Assembly (NCBI RefSeq): GCF_000716875.1
Contig: NZ_JNWQ01000021.1
Location: 1-64,000 of the forward strand
Direction of reading: 5' to 3'
From: Streptomyces novaecaesareae
GTDB lineage: Bacteria; Actinomycetota; Actinomycetes; Streptomycetales; Streptomycetaceae
DNA length: 64,000 nt
This document shows positions 8,073-19,066 of the stretch, one piece after another (the stretch's first letter is position 1; each line of letters opens with the position of its first letter). Both the position numbers and the translations under genes were made by a program. The notes below the pieces were generated by a model. That model was not told the origin of the DNA and did not search any database. It saw nothing but the letters and a program-made list of their open reading frames with translations.

Positions 8073-8645
8073 CTAGGAGAAGGTCGCCAGCAGGGCCTCG
8101 GTCAGGCCGGGCACCAGGTCCGGGCCGGTCAGCACCTCGCGGGCGACGTCCTTGGAGCGCAGCCGCAGGGCGATCTCCTTGCGGCCGTCGCGCAGCACCG
8201 CGGCGGTGATCCGCACCTCCTCGCGCTTGGGGTGGTTGGCCACCCACTCGGCGAGCTGGGCGTCGGAGGCGCCGCGCGGGCGGGACTGCTCGGCGCCCGG
8301 GGGCAGCATCAGGCGCTCGACGACCAGGGCGCAGCCGGCCACCGCGTCGGGCCAGGCGATGGTGCCGAGGAACTTGTCGAGCTCCATCCCGGCCGGCAGC
8401 TCGTCCTGCTCGACCGGGGTGAGGCCGGGCTCGTCGCCGTCGGCGAGGCCGAGCTGCTTGGCGATCCGGGGGTCGGCCTTGCGCAGGGCGGCGCTGTCCA
8501 CCAGGGCGAACAGTCGGGCCGGGAGGTCCCAGCCGAGGGTGGCGGCGTACTCGTCGATCTCCAGCGCGGCCCGGGTGAGCGGGGACGCGGCCGGGAGCTT
8601 GGAGACGTCGTCGGGGGAGTTGGTGAATGCAGACGCGTCGGACAT
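8073..8645 (-). CDS. PPA1309 family protein
   Basis: The 190-aa soluble protein shows the features of the actinobacterial PPA1309 family: an early ALEIDEYAATLGWDLP segment, ELDKFLGTIAWPDAVAGCA, and a C-terminal arginine-rich strand pair. Function is unknown. It is convergent with the PDZ protease gene (39 bases apart) and divergent from the UPF0182 gene. Confidence 0.85.
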   Translation of the reverse strand: MSDASAFTNSPDDVSKLPAASPLTRAALEIDEYAATLGWDLPARLFALVDSAALRKADPRIAKQLGLADGDEPGLTPVEQDELPAGMELDKFLGTIAWPDAVAGCALVVERLMLPPGAEQSRPRGASDAQLAEWVANHPKREEVRITAAVLRDGRKEIALRLRSKDVAREVLTGPDLVPGLTEALLATFS

Positions 8646-8716
8646 GCCTCAATCCTCACACGCCGGGCGGGGCGCGCCCGCCGGGGCGACGGCCGGGGAC
8701 GGGTCGCCCGGGCCCC

Positions 8717-8752
8717 GGCACCGGGTCGGAGCGCCCGGAGGCGAGCGGGCGA
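8717..8752. repeat. Dispersed intergenic repeat, copy 1
   Basis: A 36-bp segment between two divergent genes reappears in inverted orientation at 16529-16565, with three substitutions and one inserted base. Both copies end in GCGAGCGGGCGA. A short version of the same end is repeated at 8759-8770. Confidence 0.7.
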
Positions 8753-8869
8753 ATCACAGCGAGCGGGCGAGTCACAGTAACCGTCTGCTAACGGCGGGAA
8801 CTCGGCCAAAGCCTGGTTAAGTTGCTCTGACGACCGATCGATCCCAGACGACACAGCTGAGGTGCCACC

Positions 8870-11800
8870 GTGGTATTCCAGATGCCGGAACGCTCAGGGC
8901 CGGGTTTCCGGCGAAGGGTGGGCCCGCCCTCGCGGCGGGCGCGGGTGGCCCTGCTGACCCTGGGCGTGCTCGCGGTGCTGTTCCTGCTGTTCGTCATGTT
9001 CGCGGGCTTCTGGACGGACTGGCTGTGGTTCAGGTCCGTCCACTACTCCTCGGTGTTCACCACCCAGCTGTGGACCAAGATCGGGCTGTTCGCGGTGTTC
9101 GGCCTGCTGATGGCGGTGATCGTCGGCTTCAACATCTGGCTGGCGCACCGGCTGCGGCCGCCGCTGTCGGCGATGTCGGTGGAGCAGCAGAGCCTGGACC
9201 GCTACCGGGCCGGCCTGGCGCCGTTCAAGCGCTGGGCGCTGATCGGCGTCTCGCTGGTGATCGGCCTGGTGGCGGGCGCCGCGGCGTCCGGCCAGTGGCG
9301 GACCTGGCTGATGTGGACGAACTCCACGTCCTTCGGCGAGAAGGACGCCCAGTTCGGCATGGACGTCTCCTTCTACGCCTTCGACCTGCCGTTCTACGAG
9401 TTCGTGCTGGGCTTCGCGTTCAGCGCGGTGATCGTCTCCCTGCTGACCTCGGCGCTGGTGCACTACCTGTACGGCGGGCTGCGGCTGCAGGGCCCGGGCC
9501 GGCGGGCGAGTGCGGGCGCGCAGGGGCACCTGGCGGTGCTGCTGGGCGTGTTCGTGCTGCTGAAGGCCGTCGCGTACTGGCTGGACCGGTACGCGCTGGC
9601 GGTCAAGACCGGCTCGTACAAGGGTGTCTCGGGCTGGACGGGCCTGCGCTACGTGGACGCCAACGCGTTCCTGCCGGCCAAGACCATCCTGTTCTTCGTC
9701 GCGATCATCTGCGCGGTGCTGTTCTTCCTGACCCCGGTCCGCCGCACCTGGGCGCCGGCCCTGATCGGGCTGGGGCTGATGGTGCTGTCGGCGGTGCTGA
9801 TCGGCGGCCTGTACCCGGCGATCGTGCAGCAGTTCCAGGTCAAGCCGAACGAGCAGGCCAAGGAGACGCCGTACATCCAGAAGAACATCGACGCGACGCG
9901 GCAGGCGTACGGCATCGCCGACTCCCAGACCACGCCGTACACCCCGCAGGGCTCGACCACCGGTGACGCGCTCAAGCCGGACGCGCAGACCATCGCGGAC
10001 GTCCGGCTGCTGGACCCGAACATCGTCTCGCAGACGTTCCAGTCGCTGGAGCAGCAGCGCAACTACTACGCCTTCCCGAGCACGCTGGACGTGGACCGCT
10101 ACGGCAAGGGCGCGGACAAGCAGGACACCGTGATCGGCCTGCGCGAGCTCGACCTCAACGGCGTGCAGCGCAACTGGATCAACGACCACTTCAAGTACAC
10201 CCACGGCTACGGCGCGGCCGTCGCCAAGGGCAACCAGGTCGACGACAAGGGCGGGCCGGTGTTCACCGAGTCCGGTCTGCCGGCCACCGGCGCGCTGGGC
10301 GACTACGAGCAGCGGATCTACTACGGCGAGAAGACGACGACGTACTCGATCGTCGGCGGCTCGAACAAGGAGATCGACTACACCGACACCAAGACCGGCC
10401 AGAACGTGGAGTACACGTACGGCGGCGCGAGCGGTGTGTCGCTGGACAACCCGCTCACCCGGGCCGCGTACGCGGTGCGCTTCGCCGAGCCGCAGATCCT
10501 CTACGCGGGGGCGATCACCGACGGCGCCAAGGTGATCTACAACCGGACGCCGAAGGAGCGGGTGGAGAAGGTCGCGCCGTGGCTGTCGATCGACGCCGAC
10601 CCGTACCCGGTGGTGCAGAGCGGCCACGTCGTGTGGGTCGTGGACGGCTACACCACCTCGGACGGCTTCCCGTTCTCGTCGAAGACGACGCTGGGCGCCG
10701 CGACCAAGGACTCGCTGACCAACCAGCGCGGTGAGCTGCTGACCGTCGCCAACCAGGTCAACTACATCCGCAACTCGGTCAAGGCCACGGTGGACGCCTA
10801 CACCGGCGAGGTGAAGCTCTACCAGTGGGACGAGAAGGACCCGGTCCTGAAGACCTGGATGAAGGCCTTCCCCGGCACCGTCGAGCCGAAGGCGGACATC
10901 CCGCAGTCGCTGCTGCCGCACCTGCGCTACCCGCAGGACATGTTCAAGGTGCAGCGCGACCTGCTCGGGCAGTACCACGTGACGGACTCCAACTCCTTCT
11001 TCAACGGCAGCGACATCTGGCAGGTCCCGGTGGACCCGACCAGTGACACCAAGCAGGTCCAGCCGCCGTACTACGTGACGCTGCGCATGCCGGACGCCGC
11101 CGCCGCGAGCTTCTCGCTGACCAGCACCTTCGTGCCCAACCAGCGGCCCAACCTGGCGGCCTTCATGGCGGTCAACGCGGACCCGGGCGACGACTACGGG
11201 AAGATCCGCATCCTGAAGATGACGGGCGAGACCGGAGCGCCCGGCCCGGGCCTGGTGCAGTCGAAGTTCAACTCCCGCCAGGAGGTGGCCAACCAGATCT
11301 TCGCGCTGAAGAGCGGCGGCGACACCGAGCTGGAGTACGGCAACCTGCTGACCCTGCCGGTCGGCGGCGGGCTGCTCAACGTCGAGCCGGTGTACGTGCG
11401 CGGACGCGGCGCCAAGTACCCGACGCTGCAGAAGGTCCTGGCGGTGTACGGGGACGACAACGTGGCGTTCGAGAACACCCTGGAGGACGCGCTGAAGAAG
11501 CTGTTCGCCGGGCAGGCCCCGCCGGCCACGCCGGTCGCACCGTCCAACCCGGGCAGCGGGACGGCCCCGACCTCCCCGGCGACGCCGACCTCCCCGACGG
11601 CCCCGGCGACGCCCGCGCCCACCGCACCGGCCACGCCGGCACCGGGCGGGACGATCTCGCCCGAGCTGCAGAAGGCGCTGTCGGACGCGGCGAAGGCGTA
11701 CGGCGACAGCCAGACCGCGTTCAAGAACGGCGACTGGGTGGCCTACGGCAACGCCCAGAAGGCGCTCGGCGACGCGCTGAAGGCGGCCGAGGCGGCCCGC

Positions 11801-11887
11801 GGCGGCAGCCCGGCCCCGGCTCCGACCTCGGGCGGCACCCCCGCCCCGGGGGCCGCGGGCACCGGATCGCCGAGCCCCCAGCCGTAG
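8870..11887 (+). CDS. UPF0182 family large membrane protein
   Basis: The 1005-aa protein has seven or so N-terminal membrane helices within the first 330 residues. A large extracytoplasmic domain follows, with the family's [20 protein letters not shown] segment, and then a proline/threonine/alanine-rich linker (about 885-930) and a short helical tail. UPF0182 (DUF955-unrelated) proteins are universal in actinobacteria and have no established function. Translation starts at GTG 8870, with GAGG eight bases upstream. A strong hairpin follows the stop. Confidence 0.92.
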   Translation: MVFQMPERSGPGFRRRVGPPSRRARVALLTLGVLAVLFLLFVMFAGFWTDWLWFRSVHYSSVFTTQLWTKIGLFAVFGLLMAVIVGFNIWLAHRLRPPLSAMSVEQQSLDRYRAGLAPFKRWALIGVSLVIGLVAGAAASGQWRTWLMWTNSTSFGEKDAQFGMDVSFYAFDLPFYEFVLGFAFSAVIVSLLTSALVHYLYGGLRLQGPGRRASAGAQGHLAVLLGVFVLLKAVAYWLDRYALAVKTGSYKGVSGWTGLRYVDANAFLPAKTILFFVAIICAVLFFLTPVRRTWAPALIGLGLMVLSAVLIGGLYPAIVQQFQVKPNEQAKETPYIQKNIDATRQAYGIADSQTTPYTPQGSTTGDALKPDAQTIADVRLLDPNIVSQTFQSLEQQRNYYAFPSTLDVDRYGKGADKQDTVIGLRELDLNGVQRNWINDHFKYTHGYGAAVAKGNQVDDKGGPVFTESGLPATGALGDYEQRIYYGEKTTTYSIVGGSNKEIDYTDTKTGQNVEYTYGGASGVSLDNPLTRAAYAVRFAEPQILYAGAITDGAKVIYNRTPKERVEKVAPWLSIDADPYPVVQSGHVVWVVDGYTTSDGFPFSSKTTLGAATKDSLTNQRGELLTVANQVNYIRNSVKATVDAYTGEVKLYQWDEKDPVLKTWMKAFPGTVEPKADIPQSLLPHLRYPQDMFKVQRDLLGQYHVTDSNSFFNGSDIWQVPVDPTSDTKQVQPPYYVTLRMPDAAAASFSLTSTFVPNQRPNLAAFMAVNADPGDDYGKIRILKMTGETGAPGPGLVQSKFNSRQEVANQIFALKSGGDTELEYGNLLTLPVGGGLLNVEPVYVRGRGAKYPTLQKVLAVYGDDNVAFENTLEDALKKLFAGQAPPATPVAPSNPGSGTAPTSPATPTSPTAPATPAPTAPATPAPGGTISPELQKALSDAAKAYGDSQTAFKNGDWVAYGNAQKALGDALKAAEAARGGSPAPAPTSGGTPAPGAAGTGSPSPQP

Positions 11888-11895
11888 CCCAGGCC

Positions 11896-11930
11896 GTGGG
11901 CCCCGGCTGCAGCCCGCAGCCGGGGCCCAC
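11896..11930 (+). terminator. Terminator after UPF0182 gene
   Basis: A perfect 15-bp stem (11896-11910 with 11916-11930) with a 5-base loop begins 9 bases after the stop codon. Confidence 0.88.
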
Positions 11931-12002
11931 AGCCGGGGCCCGCTGAGCTGCGGTAACCGTTTTCCGTTCCACCCCGCGTCCGTGCTATGGTTCAACCACC
12001 GA

Positions 12003-12076
12003 CGCGGGGTGGAGCAGCTCGGTAGCTCGCTGGGCTCATAACCCAGAGGTCGCAGGTTCAAATCCTGTCCCCGCTA
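12003..12076 (+). tRNA. Initiator tRNA-fMet (CAU)
   Basis: A complete cloverleaf ends at the discriminator A12076, with anticodon CAT at 12037-12039. Initiator hallmarks are an unpaired first position (C1 opposite U72) and three consecutive G-C pairs at the bottom of the anticodon stem. The T-loop is TTCAAAT. The 3' CCA is not encoded. A -10-like TATGGT lies at 11986-11991. Confidence 0.95.
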
Positions 12077-12082
12077 CAAAGG

Positions 12083-12118
12083 CCAGAGGCCCGGAGGATC
12101 CTTCCTCCGGGCCTCTGG
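12083..12118 (+). terminator. tRNA terminator
   Basis: A perfect 16-bp stem (12083-12098 with 12103-12118), 4-base loop and the following TGTTTCCC end the tRNA transcript. Confidence 0.92.
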
Positions 12119-12443
12119 TGTTTCCCGGGGTGTTTTCGCTCGGAAGCGGTGGGAACCGCTCCGGTACTATCGACCGTCGCCAAGGAGGACGGCAGCGGGG
12201 TTTGTGAGGTTGAAGTGTCGGGAAATCGACAAAGCGCCGAAGCAATTTCGTCGGCTTCGGGTCAGCCCCGCCCGAATTCGGCCGGGGCAGGTGTACGCGG
12301 GTAGCGGGTGATGCGACGATGGGACACATGGGGGACGGTGCACGGCTGCTGACCGGCCGTCGGGTCCGGCGCCTCTCCTGGGAGTCCCCCCGGCCGCACG
12401 CCGGGGCACGATGCCGCGACACTCTGGGGGAGCGGGAGTCGGC
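12119..12443 (+). other. Intergenic region upstream of Sel1 gene
   Basis: No confident gene. An open frame of 42 codons (12319-12447) ends in TGA overlapping the ATG of the Sel1-repeat gene, which could be coupling, but it lacks a ribosome site and its composition is not protein-like. The promoter of the Sel1 gene presumably lies here; no clear -35/-10 pair was recognised. Confidence 0.5.
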
Positions 12444-14417
12444 ATGAGGCTGATCGGCAAGTCAGGCGCAAAGCCCTCGGCGGCCGTCGAGGCGGACACC
12501 GACGCCTGGGCGGAGAGCGCCGAGAGCCCCGAGAACCGTCCCGGAACCCTGCCCGCCCAGCGCACCAGCGGCCTGTCCGAGCGGCCCGCCCCGGGCTGCG
12601 GCCCGGACAGCCTGGTCCACGTGTCCACCCGTCAGTTCGCCGCCGCCGTCGGCGCCTACGGGGAGCAGCCCGACGGGGAGCCGGCCCCCGGCGCCGCGCT
12701 CGACCCGGCCGGCCTGGACCCGACCAGCTTCGAGACCGCGCTCGCCGCCCGGGAGTCCGCCGCGCTGGAGGCCCGGCACCGGCAGGCCGCCGACGCCGGG
12801 GACCCGGACGCCGCCGGCCGGCTGGGCACTCTGCTGCTGCGCCGCGGCGACCTGGAGGACGCCGAGCCGTACCTGCGCGCCGCCGCGGCCGCCGGGGTGC
12901 GCGCCGCCGCCAACAACCTCGGCGTGCTGCTGCACCAGCAGGGCCACCGGGGCGAGGCCGCCCAGTGGTGGCGCCAGGCCGCCGTCGCGGGCAGCGCACC
13001 GGCCGCGCACGCGCTCGGGCTGCAACTGCGCGACCAGGGCGAGGAGGAGGCCGCCGAGTACTGGCTGCACTTCGCCGCCGACCACGGGCACCCGCTGGGC
13101 GCCTACGCGCTGGGCGACCTGATGGAGCACCGCCGGGACGTGCGGGCCGAGCGCTGGTTCAAGGTCTCCGCGGACGCCGGGCACCGCGAGGCCGCCTACC
13201 GGCTGGCCCGGATGCGCGAGGCCGCCGGGGACAAGGAGACCGCCGAGGCCTGGTACCGCACCGCCGCCGCCCGCAGCCACGCCCGCGCCGCACTGCGCCT
13301 GGGCGTGCTGCTGGAGGAGCGCGCCCGCACCGACCAGCCGCTGCTGGAGGAGGCGGCCCGCTGGTACCGGCAGGCCGCGCAGAACGGGGAGCCGCGCGCG
13401 GCCTGCGCGCTGGGCTTCCTGCTGCGCGACTCCGGGGACGTGGCGGCCGCCGCCGAGTGGTGGCAGGAGGCCGCCGAGGCCGGGGACGGCAACGCCGCCA
13501 ACGCGCTCGGCGCCCTGCACGCGAGCCGCGGCGAGGCCAAGGAGGCCGAGCACTGGTACCGCGCGGCGCTGGACGCGGGCGACCAGAACGGCGCCTTCAA
13601 CCTCGGCCTGCTCTGCGCCGGCGCCGGCCGCGAGCAGCAGGCCGAGCAGTGGTACCGCCGGGCCGCGTACGCCGGGCACCGGGAGGCCTGCAACGCGCTG
13701 GCCGTGGTGCTGCTGCAGCGCGGCGACGAGTCCGGCGCGGAGCCGTGGTTCTCCAAGGCGGCCGAGGCCGGCAGCGTGGACGGCGCCTTCAACCTCGGCG
13801 TGCTGCACGCCGGGCGCGGCGAGCAGCGGCAGGCCCAGGAGTGGTACGCGCGGGCCGCCGCCGAGGGGCACGGCGAGGCGGCGCTGCAGCTGGCCGTCGC
13901 CCAGGAGCAGCGCGGCAACCTGGCCGGGGCGCTGGACCGCTACCGGCAGGCGGCGGCCGGCGGCTCGGCGGAGGGGGCGTTCCGGCTGGCCTCGCTGCTG
14001 GACCGGCGCGGGGACGCGGACGCCGAGGCCGAGCACTGGTACGCCCTGGCCGCCGACGCCGGGCACCGGCGGGCCCAGGTGCGGATGGGCGTACGGGCGG
14101 CCGAGCGCGGGGCGCTGGAGATCGCCGAGAGCTGGTACCGGCGGGCCGCCGAGGCGGGCAGCCGCAGCGCCGCGTTCAACCTGGGGCTGCTGCTGGCCCG
14201 CCAGGACAGTGAGGCCGAGGCGATGCTCTGGTACACCCGGGCCGCCGACGCCGGGCACGGGCGGGCCGCGCTGCGGCTCGCGCTGCTGGCGCTGCGCCGG
14301 GGCGAGCCGGTGCAGGCGGAGAACTGGTGCCGGCGGGCGATCGACTACGGGCCGGCCGAGGTCGCGGAGCGGGCCGGGCGGCTGCTGGGTGCGCTGCACG
14401 CGGAGCTGAGCGCGTAG
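12444..14417 (+). CDS. Sel1/TPR repeat protein
   Basis: The 657-aa soluble protein is built from about fourteen Sel1-like helix-turn-helix repeats of 34-38 residues from residue 100 onward. Recurring signatures are [22 protein letters not shown] and AAEAGxxxAxxxLG. Its first 90 residues are low-complexity. Such solenoids are protein-protein scaffolds; the partner is unknown. ATG 12444 is chosen because GGGGGAGCGGGAG precedes it; an in-frame ATG at 12411 lacks one. It is convergent with the Fur-type gene. Confidence 0.88.
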   Translation: MRLIGKSGAKPSAAVEADTDAWAESAESPENRPGTLPAQRTSGLSERPAPGCGPDSLVHVSTRQFAAAVGAYGEQPDGEPAPGAALDPAGLDPTSFETALAARESAALEARHRQAADAGDPDAAGRLGTLLLRRGDLEDAEPYLRAAAAAGVRAAANNLGVLLHQQGHRGEAAQWWRQAAVAGSAPAAHALGLQLRDQGEEEAAEYWLHFAADHGHPLGAYALGDLMEHRRDVRAERWFKVSADAGHREAAYRLARMREAAGDKETAEAWYRTAAARSHARAALRLGVLLEERARTDQPLLEEAARWYRQAAQNGEPRAACALGFLLRDSGDVAAAAEWWQEAAEAGDGNAANALGALHASRGEAKEAEHWYRAALDAGDQNGAFNLGLLCAGAGREQQAEQWYRRAAYAGHREACNALAVVLLQRGDESGAEPWFSKAAEAGSVDGAFNLGVLHAGRGEQRQAQEWYARAAAEGHGEAALQLAVAQEQRGNLAGALDRYRQAAAGGSAEGAFRLASLLDRRGDADAEAEHWYALAADAGHRRAQVRMGVRAAERGALEIAESWYRRAAEAGSRSAAFNLGLLLARQDSEAEAMLWYTRAADAGHGRAALRLALLALRRGEPVQAENWCRRAIDYGPAEVAERAGRLLGALHAELSA

Positions 14418-14466
14418 CCGGGCGGGTGGCGGCGGGGCTCGACGGTGGTTGCGCCCGACCGCCCTG

Positions 14467-14880
14467 CTACGGGCGGCAGTCGGGGCACAGGCCGCGGTAG
14501 GTGACCTCGGCGGCGGTGACGGTGAAGCCCAGGCGCTCGGCGGCGGGCAGCGCGGCGAGCGGGTCGCCGTGCGGGTGGACGTCGCGGATCGCGCCGCAGC
14601 CCGAGCAGACCAGGTGCTGGTGGGCGCGGTGCGCGTTGGGGTCGTAGCGCCGGGCGCGGCCGTCGGTGGCGACCTCCAGGACCTCGCCGAGGGCGACCAG
14701 TTCGCCGAGCGTGTTGTAGACGGTGGCGCGGCTGATCTCGGGCAGCCGGGCCGCCGCACGGGCGTGCACCTCGTCGGCGGTGAGGTGCACGTGGTCGCCG
14801 TCCAGGACCTCGGCCACGACCCGGCGCTGCGAGGTCAGCCGCCAGCCGCGTCCGCGCAGTCTCTCCAGCAGGTCGCTCAT
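14467..14880 (-). CDS. Fur-family repressor (CatR/FurA type)
   Basis: The 137-aa protein has an N-terminal winged helix ([24 protein letters not shown]) and a C-terminal metal/dimer domain with HQHLVC and two CxxC pairs (CSGC, CPDC) for structural zinc. It is divergent from catalase with a perfect operator between. This is the arrangement of the streptomycete CatR/FurA peroxide-responsive repressors, so it most likely represses catalase and itself. Iron-dependent oxidation sensing is inferred from family members. Confidence 0.9.
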   Translation of the reverse strand: MSDLLERLRGRGWRLTSQRRVVAEVLDGDHVHLTADEVHARAAARLPEISRATVYNTLGELVALGEVLEVATDGRARRYDPNAHRAHQHLVCSGCGAIRDVHPHGDPLAALPAAERLGFTVTAAEVTYRGLCPDCRP

Positions 14881-14922
14881 GGGATTCAGGGTAAGTCAGG
14901 TCTCGGATTGGTTCCAGTGTTG

Positions 14923-14941
14923 ACTTGGACAAAGTCCAAGT
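14923..14941. promoter_or_regulatory. Fur/CatR operator
   Basis: ACTTGGAC-AAA-GTCCAAGT is a perfect 8+3+8 inverted repeat 42 bases upstream of the repressor start and 44 bases upstream of the catalase start, placed to control both. Confidence 0.88.
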
Positions 14942-14985
14942 TAGGATCGTGTCATCACGACCGGATACCCGTGGAGGCACCCGTA

Positions 14986-16461
14986 ATGACCACGCAGGAC
15001 GAGCTGCGCCCGACCCTGACCACGGAGGCGGGTGCCCCCGTCGCCGACAACCAGAACACCGAGACCGCGGGCATCGGCGGCCCGGCCCTGATCCAGGACC
15101 AGCTGCTGTTCGAGAAGCTCGCACGCTTCAACCGCGAGCGGATCCCGGAGCGCGTGGTGCACGCCCGCGGCGCCGGGGCGTACGGCACCTTCACGGTGAC
15201 CGCCGACGTGACGCCCTGGACCCGGGCGGCCTTCCTGTCCGAGATCGGCAAGCAGACCGAGGTCTTCCTGCGCTTCTCCACCGTCGCGGGCAACCTCGGC
15301 GCGGCCGACGCGGTGCGCGACCCGCGCGGCTTCGCGCTGAAGTTCTACACCGAGGAGGGCAACTACGACCTCGTCGGCAACAACACCCCGGTGTTCTTCA
15401 TCAAGGACGCCGTCAAGTTCCCGGACTTCATCCACACCCAGAAGCGCGACCCGTACACCGGCTCGCAGGAGGCCGACAACGTCTGGGACTTCTGGGGCCT
15501 GTCGCCCGAAGCCACCCACCAGGTCACCTGGCTGTTCGGCGACCGCGGCATCCCCGCCTCGTACCGGCACCTGAACGGCTACGGCTCGCACACCTTCCAG
15601 TGGCAGAACGAGGCCGGCGAGCACTTCTGGGTCAAGTACCACTTCAAGACCGACCAGGGCATCCGCAACCTCACCCAGGCCGAGGCCAACACCCTCGCCG
15701 GCGAGGACCCGGACAGCCACCAGCGCGACCTGCGCGAGTCGATCGAGCGCGGCGAGTTCCCCAGCTGGACCGTGCAGGTCCAGGTCATGCCGGCCGCCGA
15801 CGCGGCGACCTACCGCTTCAACCCCTTCGACCTGACCAAGGTCTGGCCGCACGCCGACTACCCGCCGATCGAGATCGGCCGGCTGGAGCTCAACCGCAAC
15901 CCCGACAACGTCTTCGCCGAGGTCGAGCAGTCGGTCTTCTCCCCCGCCCACTTCGTGCCCGGCATCGGCCCGTCCCCGGACAAGATGCTCCAGGGCCGGC
16001 TGTTCGCGTACGCCGACGCCCACCGCTACCGGGTCGGCATCAACGCCGACCACCTGCCGGTGAACCGCCCGCACGCCACCGAGGCCCGCACCAACGGCCG
16101 CGACGGCCACCTGTACGACGGGCGGCACGGGCGGCAGAAGAACTACGAGCCGAACAGCTTCGGCGGCCCGGTGCAGACCGGCCGCCCGCTGTGGGCCGCC
16201 ACCGCCGTCGACGGCAGCACCGGCAACCACGTCGCGCCCTCGCATGCCGAGGACGACGACTTCGTGCAGGCGGGCAACCTCTACCGGCTGTACGCGGAGG
16301 ACGAGAAGCAGCGGCTGATCGCCAACCTGGCCGGCTTCATCGCCAAGGTCTCGGCCGACCGCGAGGACATCGTCGAGCGGGCGATCGACAACTTCCGCAA
16401 GGCCGACGCCGACTACGGGCAGCGGCTGGAGGAGGCGGTCCGGGAGCTGCGCAAGCAGTAG
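14986..16461 (+). CDS. katA: Monofunctional heme catalase
   Basis: The 491-aa small-subunit catalase has the distal histidine in [12 protein letters not shown], the essential asparagine in [11 protein letters not shown] and the heme-ligating tyrosine in [12 protein letters not shown]. Length and order fit clade 3 catalases. It degrades hydrogen peroxide in the cytoplasm. The ATG has GGAGG nine bases upstream. A perfect Fur-type operator lies in its promoter region, and the gene corresponds to catA of Streptomyces coelicolor by context. Confidence 0.96.
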   Translation: MTTQDELRPTLTTEAGAPVADNQNTETAGIGGPALIQDQLLFEKLARFNRERIPERVVHARGAGAYGTFTVTADVTPWTRAAFLSEIGKQTEVFLRFSTVAGNLGAADAVRDPRGFALKFYTEEGNYDLVGNNTPVFFIKDAVKFPDFIHTQKRDPYTGSQEADNVWDFWGLSPEATHQVTWLFGDRGIPASYRHLNGYGSHTFQWQNEAGEHFWVKYHFKTDQGIRNLTQAEANTLAGEDPDSHQRDLRESIERGEFPSWTVQVQVMPAADAATYRFNPFDLTKVWPHADYPPIEIGRLELNRNPDNVFAEVEQSVFSPAHFVPGIGPSPDKMLQGRLFAYADAHRYRVGINADHLPVNRPHATEARTNGRDGHLYDGRHGRQKNYEPNSFGGPVQTGRPLWAATAVDGSTGNHVAPSHAEDDDFVQAGNLYRLYAEDEKQRLIANLAGFIAKVSADREDIVERAIDNFRKADADYGQRLEEAVRELRKQ

Positions 16462-16482
16462 CACCGGACCCGACGAAGCGGC

Positions 16483-16518
16483 GGGCCCTGTGACCAGCTC
16501 CCACTGGTCACAGGGCCC
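16483..16518 (+). terminator. Catalase terminator
   Basis: A 15-bp perfect stem (16483-16497 with 16504-16518) with 6-base loop begins 22 bases after the catalase stop. Confidence 0.9.
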
Positions 16519-16528
16519 GCACTGTTAC

Positions 16529-16565
16529 TCGCCCGCTCGCCTCCGGGGCGCTCGGGCCCGGTGCC
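16529..16565. repeat. Dispersed intergenic repeat, copy 2 (inverted)
   Basis: Inverted near-copy of 8717-8752. A shorter related string, CGCCCGCTCGCC, recurs at 16651-16662, just before the hisN stop. Confidence 0.7.
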
Positions 16566-16664
16566 GACGGTCGGCGCTCCGGCGCTCGTGCCTCGCTGGT
16601 CGCTTCTCGCTTTCGGCACCGGCGCGTCCCTTCGGCTCGGGGCGGGGACTCGCCCGCTCGCCGG

Positions 16665-17462
16665 TCAGACCGACAGGCGGCGCAGCGCTTCCTCGTGCAG
16701 CAGGCCGTTGGAGGCGACGGCGTCGGCGCCGCCCGGGCCGGGGACGCCGTCCAGGCCGGTGAAGCGGCCGCCGGCCTCCTCGACGATGACGGCGTTGGCC
16801 GCCATGTCCCACAGCGACAGCTCGGGCTCGGCGGCGATGTCGACGGCGCCCTCGGCGACCATCATGTAGGACCAGAAGTCGCCGTAGGCGCGGGTGCGCC
16901 AGCAGGCGCGGGTGAGGTCCAGGAACGGGTCGAGGCGGCCGCGCTCCTCCCAGCCGCTGAGCGAGGAGTAGGAGAAGGAGGCGTCCTCGATCCGGGAGAC
17001 GCCGGAGACGTGGATCCGGGAGGCCTTGGCCAGGCTGCGGCCGGCGAAGGCGCCGAGGCCCTTGGCCGCCCACCAGCGGCGCTGCAGCGCGGGGGCGGAG
17101 ACGATGCCGACCACCGGGCGCTCGACGCCGTCCGGGCCGTCCTCCAGCAGGGCGATCAGGGTGGCCCAGACCGGGACGCCGCGGATGTAGTTCTTGGTGC
17201 CGTCGATCGGGTCGATCACCCAGCGGCGCGGGCCGGAGCCCTGCAGGCCGAACTCCTCGCCGAGGACCGCGTCGCGCGGGCGGGCGCGCTGGAGCACGCT
17301 GCGCACGAGCTCCTCGGCGGCCTTGTCGGCGTCGCTCACCGGGGTGAGGTCGGGCTTGGTCTCGATCTTGAGGTCGAGGGCGCGGAAGCGCTCCAGGGTG
17401 ACCGAGTCGGCCGAGTCGGCGAGGACATGGGCGAGTCGGAGATCGTCGTGGTAGTCGGCCAT
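16665..17462 (-). CDS. hisN: Histidinol-phosphatase (inositol monophosphatase fold)
   Basis: The 265-aa protein has all metal-binding motifs of the FIG/IMPase superfamily: GEEFG (about 68-72), [15 protein letters not shown] (about 81-95) and the late LSLWDMAAN. The actinobacterial clade next to rsgA and aroA is the histidinol-phosphatase HisN of histidine synthesis, so that role is assigned by context. A general inositol phosphatase is the alternative. It is the last of a same-strand run from the M50 gene. Confidence 0.88.
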   Translation of the reverse strand: MADYHDDLRLAHVLADSADSVTLERFRALDLKIETKPDLTPVSDADKAAEELVRSVLQRARPRDAVLGEEFGLQGSGPRRWVIDPIDGTKNYIRGVPVWATLIALLEDGPDGVERPVVGIVSAPALQRRWWAAKGLGAFAGRSLAKASRIHVSGVSRIEDASFSYSSLSGWEERGRLDPFLDLTRACWRTRAYGDFWSYMMVAEGAVDIAAEPELSLWDMAANAVIVEEAGGRFTGLDGVPGPGGADAVASNGLLHEEALRRLSV

Positions 17463-17542
17463 GTCCGAAACCCTAGCGAGCCCGCCCGAATCGGCACAGC
17501 CGGGCTCGCGGAGCGGGACGGGGCCGTTCCGCCGGGTCCTCG

Positions 17543-17866
17543 CTAGTGGGCGGTGCCGCTGAGCTGGAGGCCGATGACGCCGGCGATCACCAGGGAGATC
17601 GAGACCAGCTTGAGCACCGAGGTGGTCTCGTCCAGGAAGAGCATGCCGTAGCTGGCGGTGCCGGCCGCGCCGATGCCGGTCCACACCGCGTAGGCGGGGC
17701 CGACCGGCAGGCTCTTCAGGGAGAGGGTGAGCAGGCCGAAGCTGCCGAGGGCGAACACGCAGAAGCTGACGGTGGGCCAGAGCTTGGTGAAGCCCTCGCT
17801 GAGCTTGAGGTTGATCGCGAAGCCGGTCTCCAGCAGGCCGGCCAGGACCACCAGGGCCCATGCCAT
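17543..17866 (-). CDS. SMR-family small multidrug/guanidinium exporter
   Basis: The 107-aa protein has four membrane helices and the SMR glutamate E13 in [13 protein letters not shown], followed by the W-T-G-I-G-A-A-G-T signature near 63-71. SMR proteins act as dual-topology dimers driven by protons. The G-L-L-E-T motif sits closer to the SugE/Gdx branch than to EmrE, but the substrate is not decided by sequence. GGGAGGG stands eight bases before the ATG. No guanidine riboswitch was recognised upstream. Confidence 0.9.
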   Translation of the reverse strand: MAWALVVLAGLLETGFAINLKLSEGFTKLWPTVSFCVFALGSFGLLTLSLKSLPVGPAYAVWTGIGAAGTASYGMLFLDETTSVLKLVSISLVIAGVIGLQLSGTAH

Positions 17867-17995
17867 CGCGTGCCCTCCCTGTCGATCGACGGGTCGGGCC
17901 GCGCTGTGGCCCGACTTTCCTATGATCGCCAGGCGGGCGCGGTCCGACACCTCGAACGGGCCGCGGACCCCGGGCAACGGCGCGGCGGACCGGGC

Positions 17996-19051
17996 TCAGT
18001 CGCCCTCGCGGGCCTCCTTGCTGGCCAGCAGGCGGCGCAGCGAGTAGAGCCGGGCGGCCTCGGCGTGGCCGTCGGCGACCCAGGCGTCCAGCGCGCAGTC
18101 CGGCTCGTCGTGGCTGCACGCGCGCGGGCAGTCGACGGTGCCGGGCTCCAGGTCGGGGAAGGCGTGGATGACCCGGGACGGGTCGATGTGCGAGAGGCCG
18201 AAGGAGCGGAAGCCCGGGGTGTCGATGACCCAGCCGGGGTTCAGCGCCTTCTTGGAGCCCGGCTTGGCGCCGGGCGGCGGGGGCAGCCGCAGCGCGAGCG
18301 CGGAGACGGTGGTGTGCCGGCCGCGGCCGGTGACCGCGTTGACGTGGCCGGTCTGCCGCTGGCGGTCCGGGACGAGGGCGTTGACCAGGGTCGTCTTTCC
18401 GACGCCGGAGTGGCCGATGAACACCGTCGAGAGCCCGCGCAGGTGCTCGCGGACGGCCTCGGCGCCGGCGGTCTCCAGCTCGTCGCGGCGGGTGACCACG
18501 TAGTCGATGCCGAGCGGCGCGTACGACTCCAGCAGCGAGGCGGCCGGCGCGAGGTCGGACTTGGTGAGCACCAGCAGCGGCTCCATGCCCGCGTCGTAGG
18601 CGGCCACCAGGCAGCGGTCGATCAGGCGGGGGCGCGGCTCGGGGTCGGCCAGGGCGGTGACGATGGCCAGCTGCTGGGCGTTGGCGACGACGATCCGCTC
18701 GTACGGGTCGTCGTCGTCCGCGGTGCGCCGCAGCACCGAGCCGCGCTCCTCGACCCGGACGATCCGGGCGAGGGTGTCGGCGTCCCCGGAGAGGTCGCCG
18801 ACGATGTTGACGACGTCGCCGACGACGACGCCCTTGCGGCCCAGCTCGCGGGCCTTCATGGCGACGACCTGGCGCTCCTGCTTGGTGCCCGGGTCGACCA
18901 GGCAGGTCAGCCGGCCGCGGTCGACGGTCAGCACCATCGCCTCGGCGGCGTCCTCGTGTTTGGGCCGGATCCTGGTCCGCGGCCGGGAACCCCGGCGGGC
19001 GGGGCGGTTGCGGATGTCGTCCTCGTCGGCGTCCTTGCCGTAGCGGCGCAT
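17996..19051 (-). CDS. rsgA: Ribosome small-subunit GTPase RsgA
   Basis: The 351-aa protein has an OB-fold N-terminus after a basic leader, then a circularly permuted GTPase: LTKSDL (G4), [12 protein letters not shown] (G1) and DTPGF (G3). The zinc knuckle ([14 protein letters not shown]) is at the end. RsgA checks 30S maturation. It follows aroA by only 15 bases on the same strand, so the two are probably cotranscribed. Confidence 0.95.
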   Translation of the reverse strand: MRRYGKDADEDDIRNRPARRGSRPRTRIRPKHEDAAEAMVLTVDRGRLTCLVDPGTKQERQVVAMKARELGRKGVVVGDVVNIVGDLSGDADTLARIVRVEERGSVLRRTADDDDPYERIVVANAQQLAIVTALADPEPRPRLIDRCLVAAYDAGMEPLLVLTKSDLAPAASLLESYAPLGIDYVVTRRDELETAGAEAVREHLRGLSTVFIGHSGVGKTTLVNALVPDRQRQTGHVNAVTGRGRHTTVSALALRLPPPPGAKPGSKKALNPGWVIDTPGFRSFGLSHIDPSRVIHAFPDLEPGTVDCPRACSHDEPDCALDAWVADGHAEAARLYSLRRLLASKEAREGD

Positions 19052-19066
19052 GGCTTCAGTCTCCGC

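Noticed and set aside
12003..12076. Initiator tRNA as an integration site of a mobile element
   Set aside because: No integrase and no duplicated tRNA end is visible on either side.
12319..12447. 42-codon frame overlapping the Sel1 gene start by ATGA
   Set aside because: No ribosome site and composition like non-coding DNA; kept only as a note.
17867..17960. Guanidine riboswitch before the SMR gene
   Set aside because: No pair of ACGR-loop hairpins or ykkC-like core could be found in the leader.
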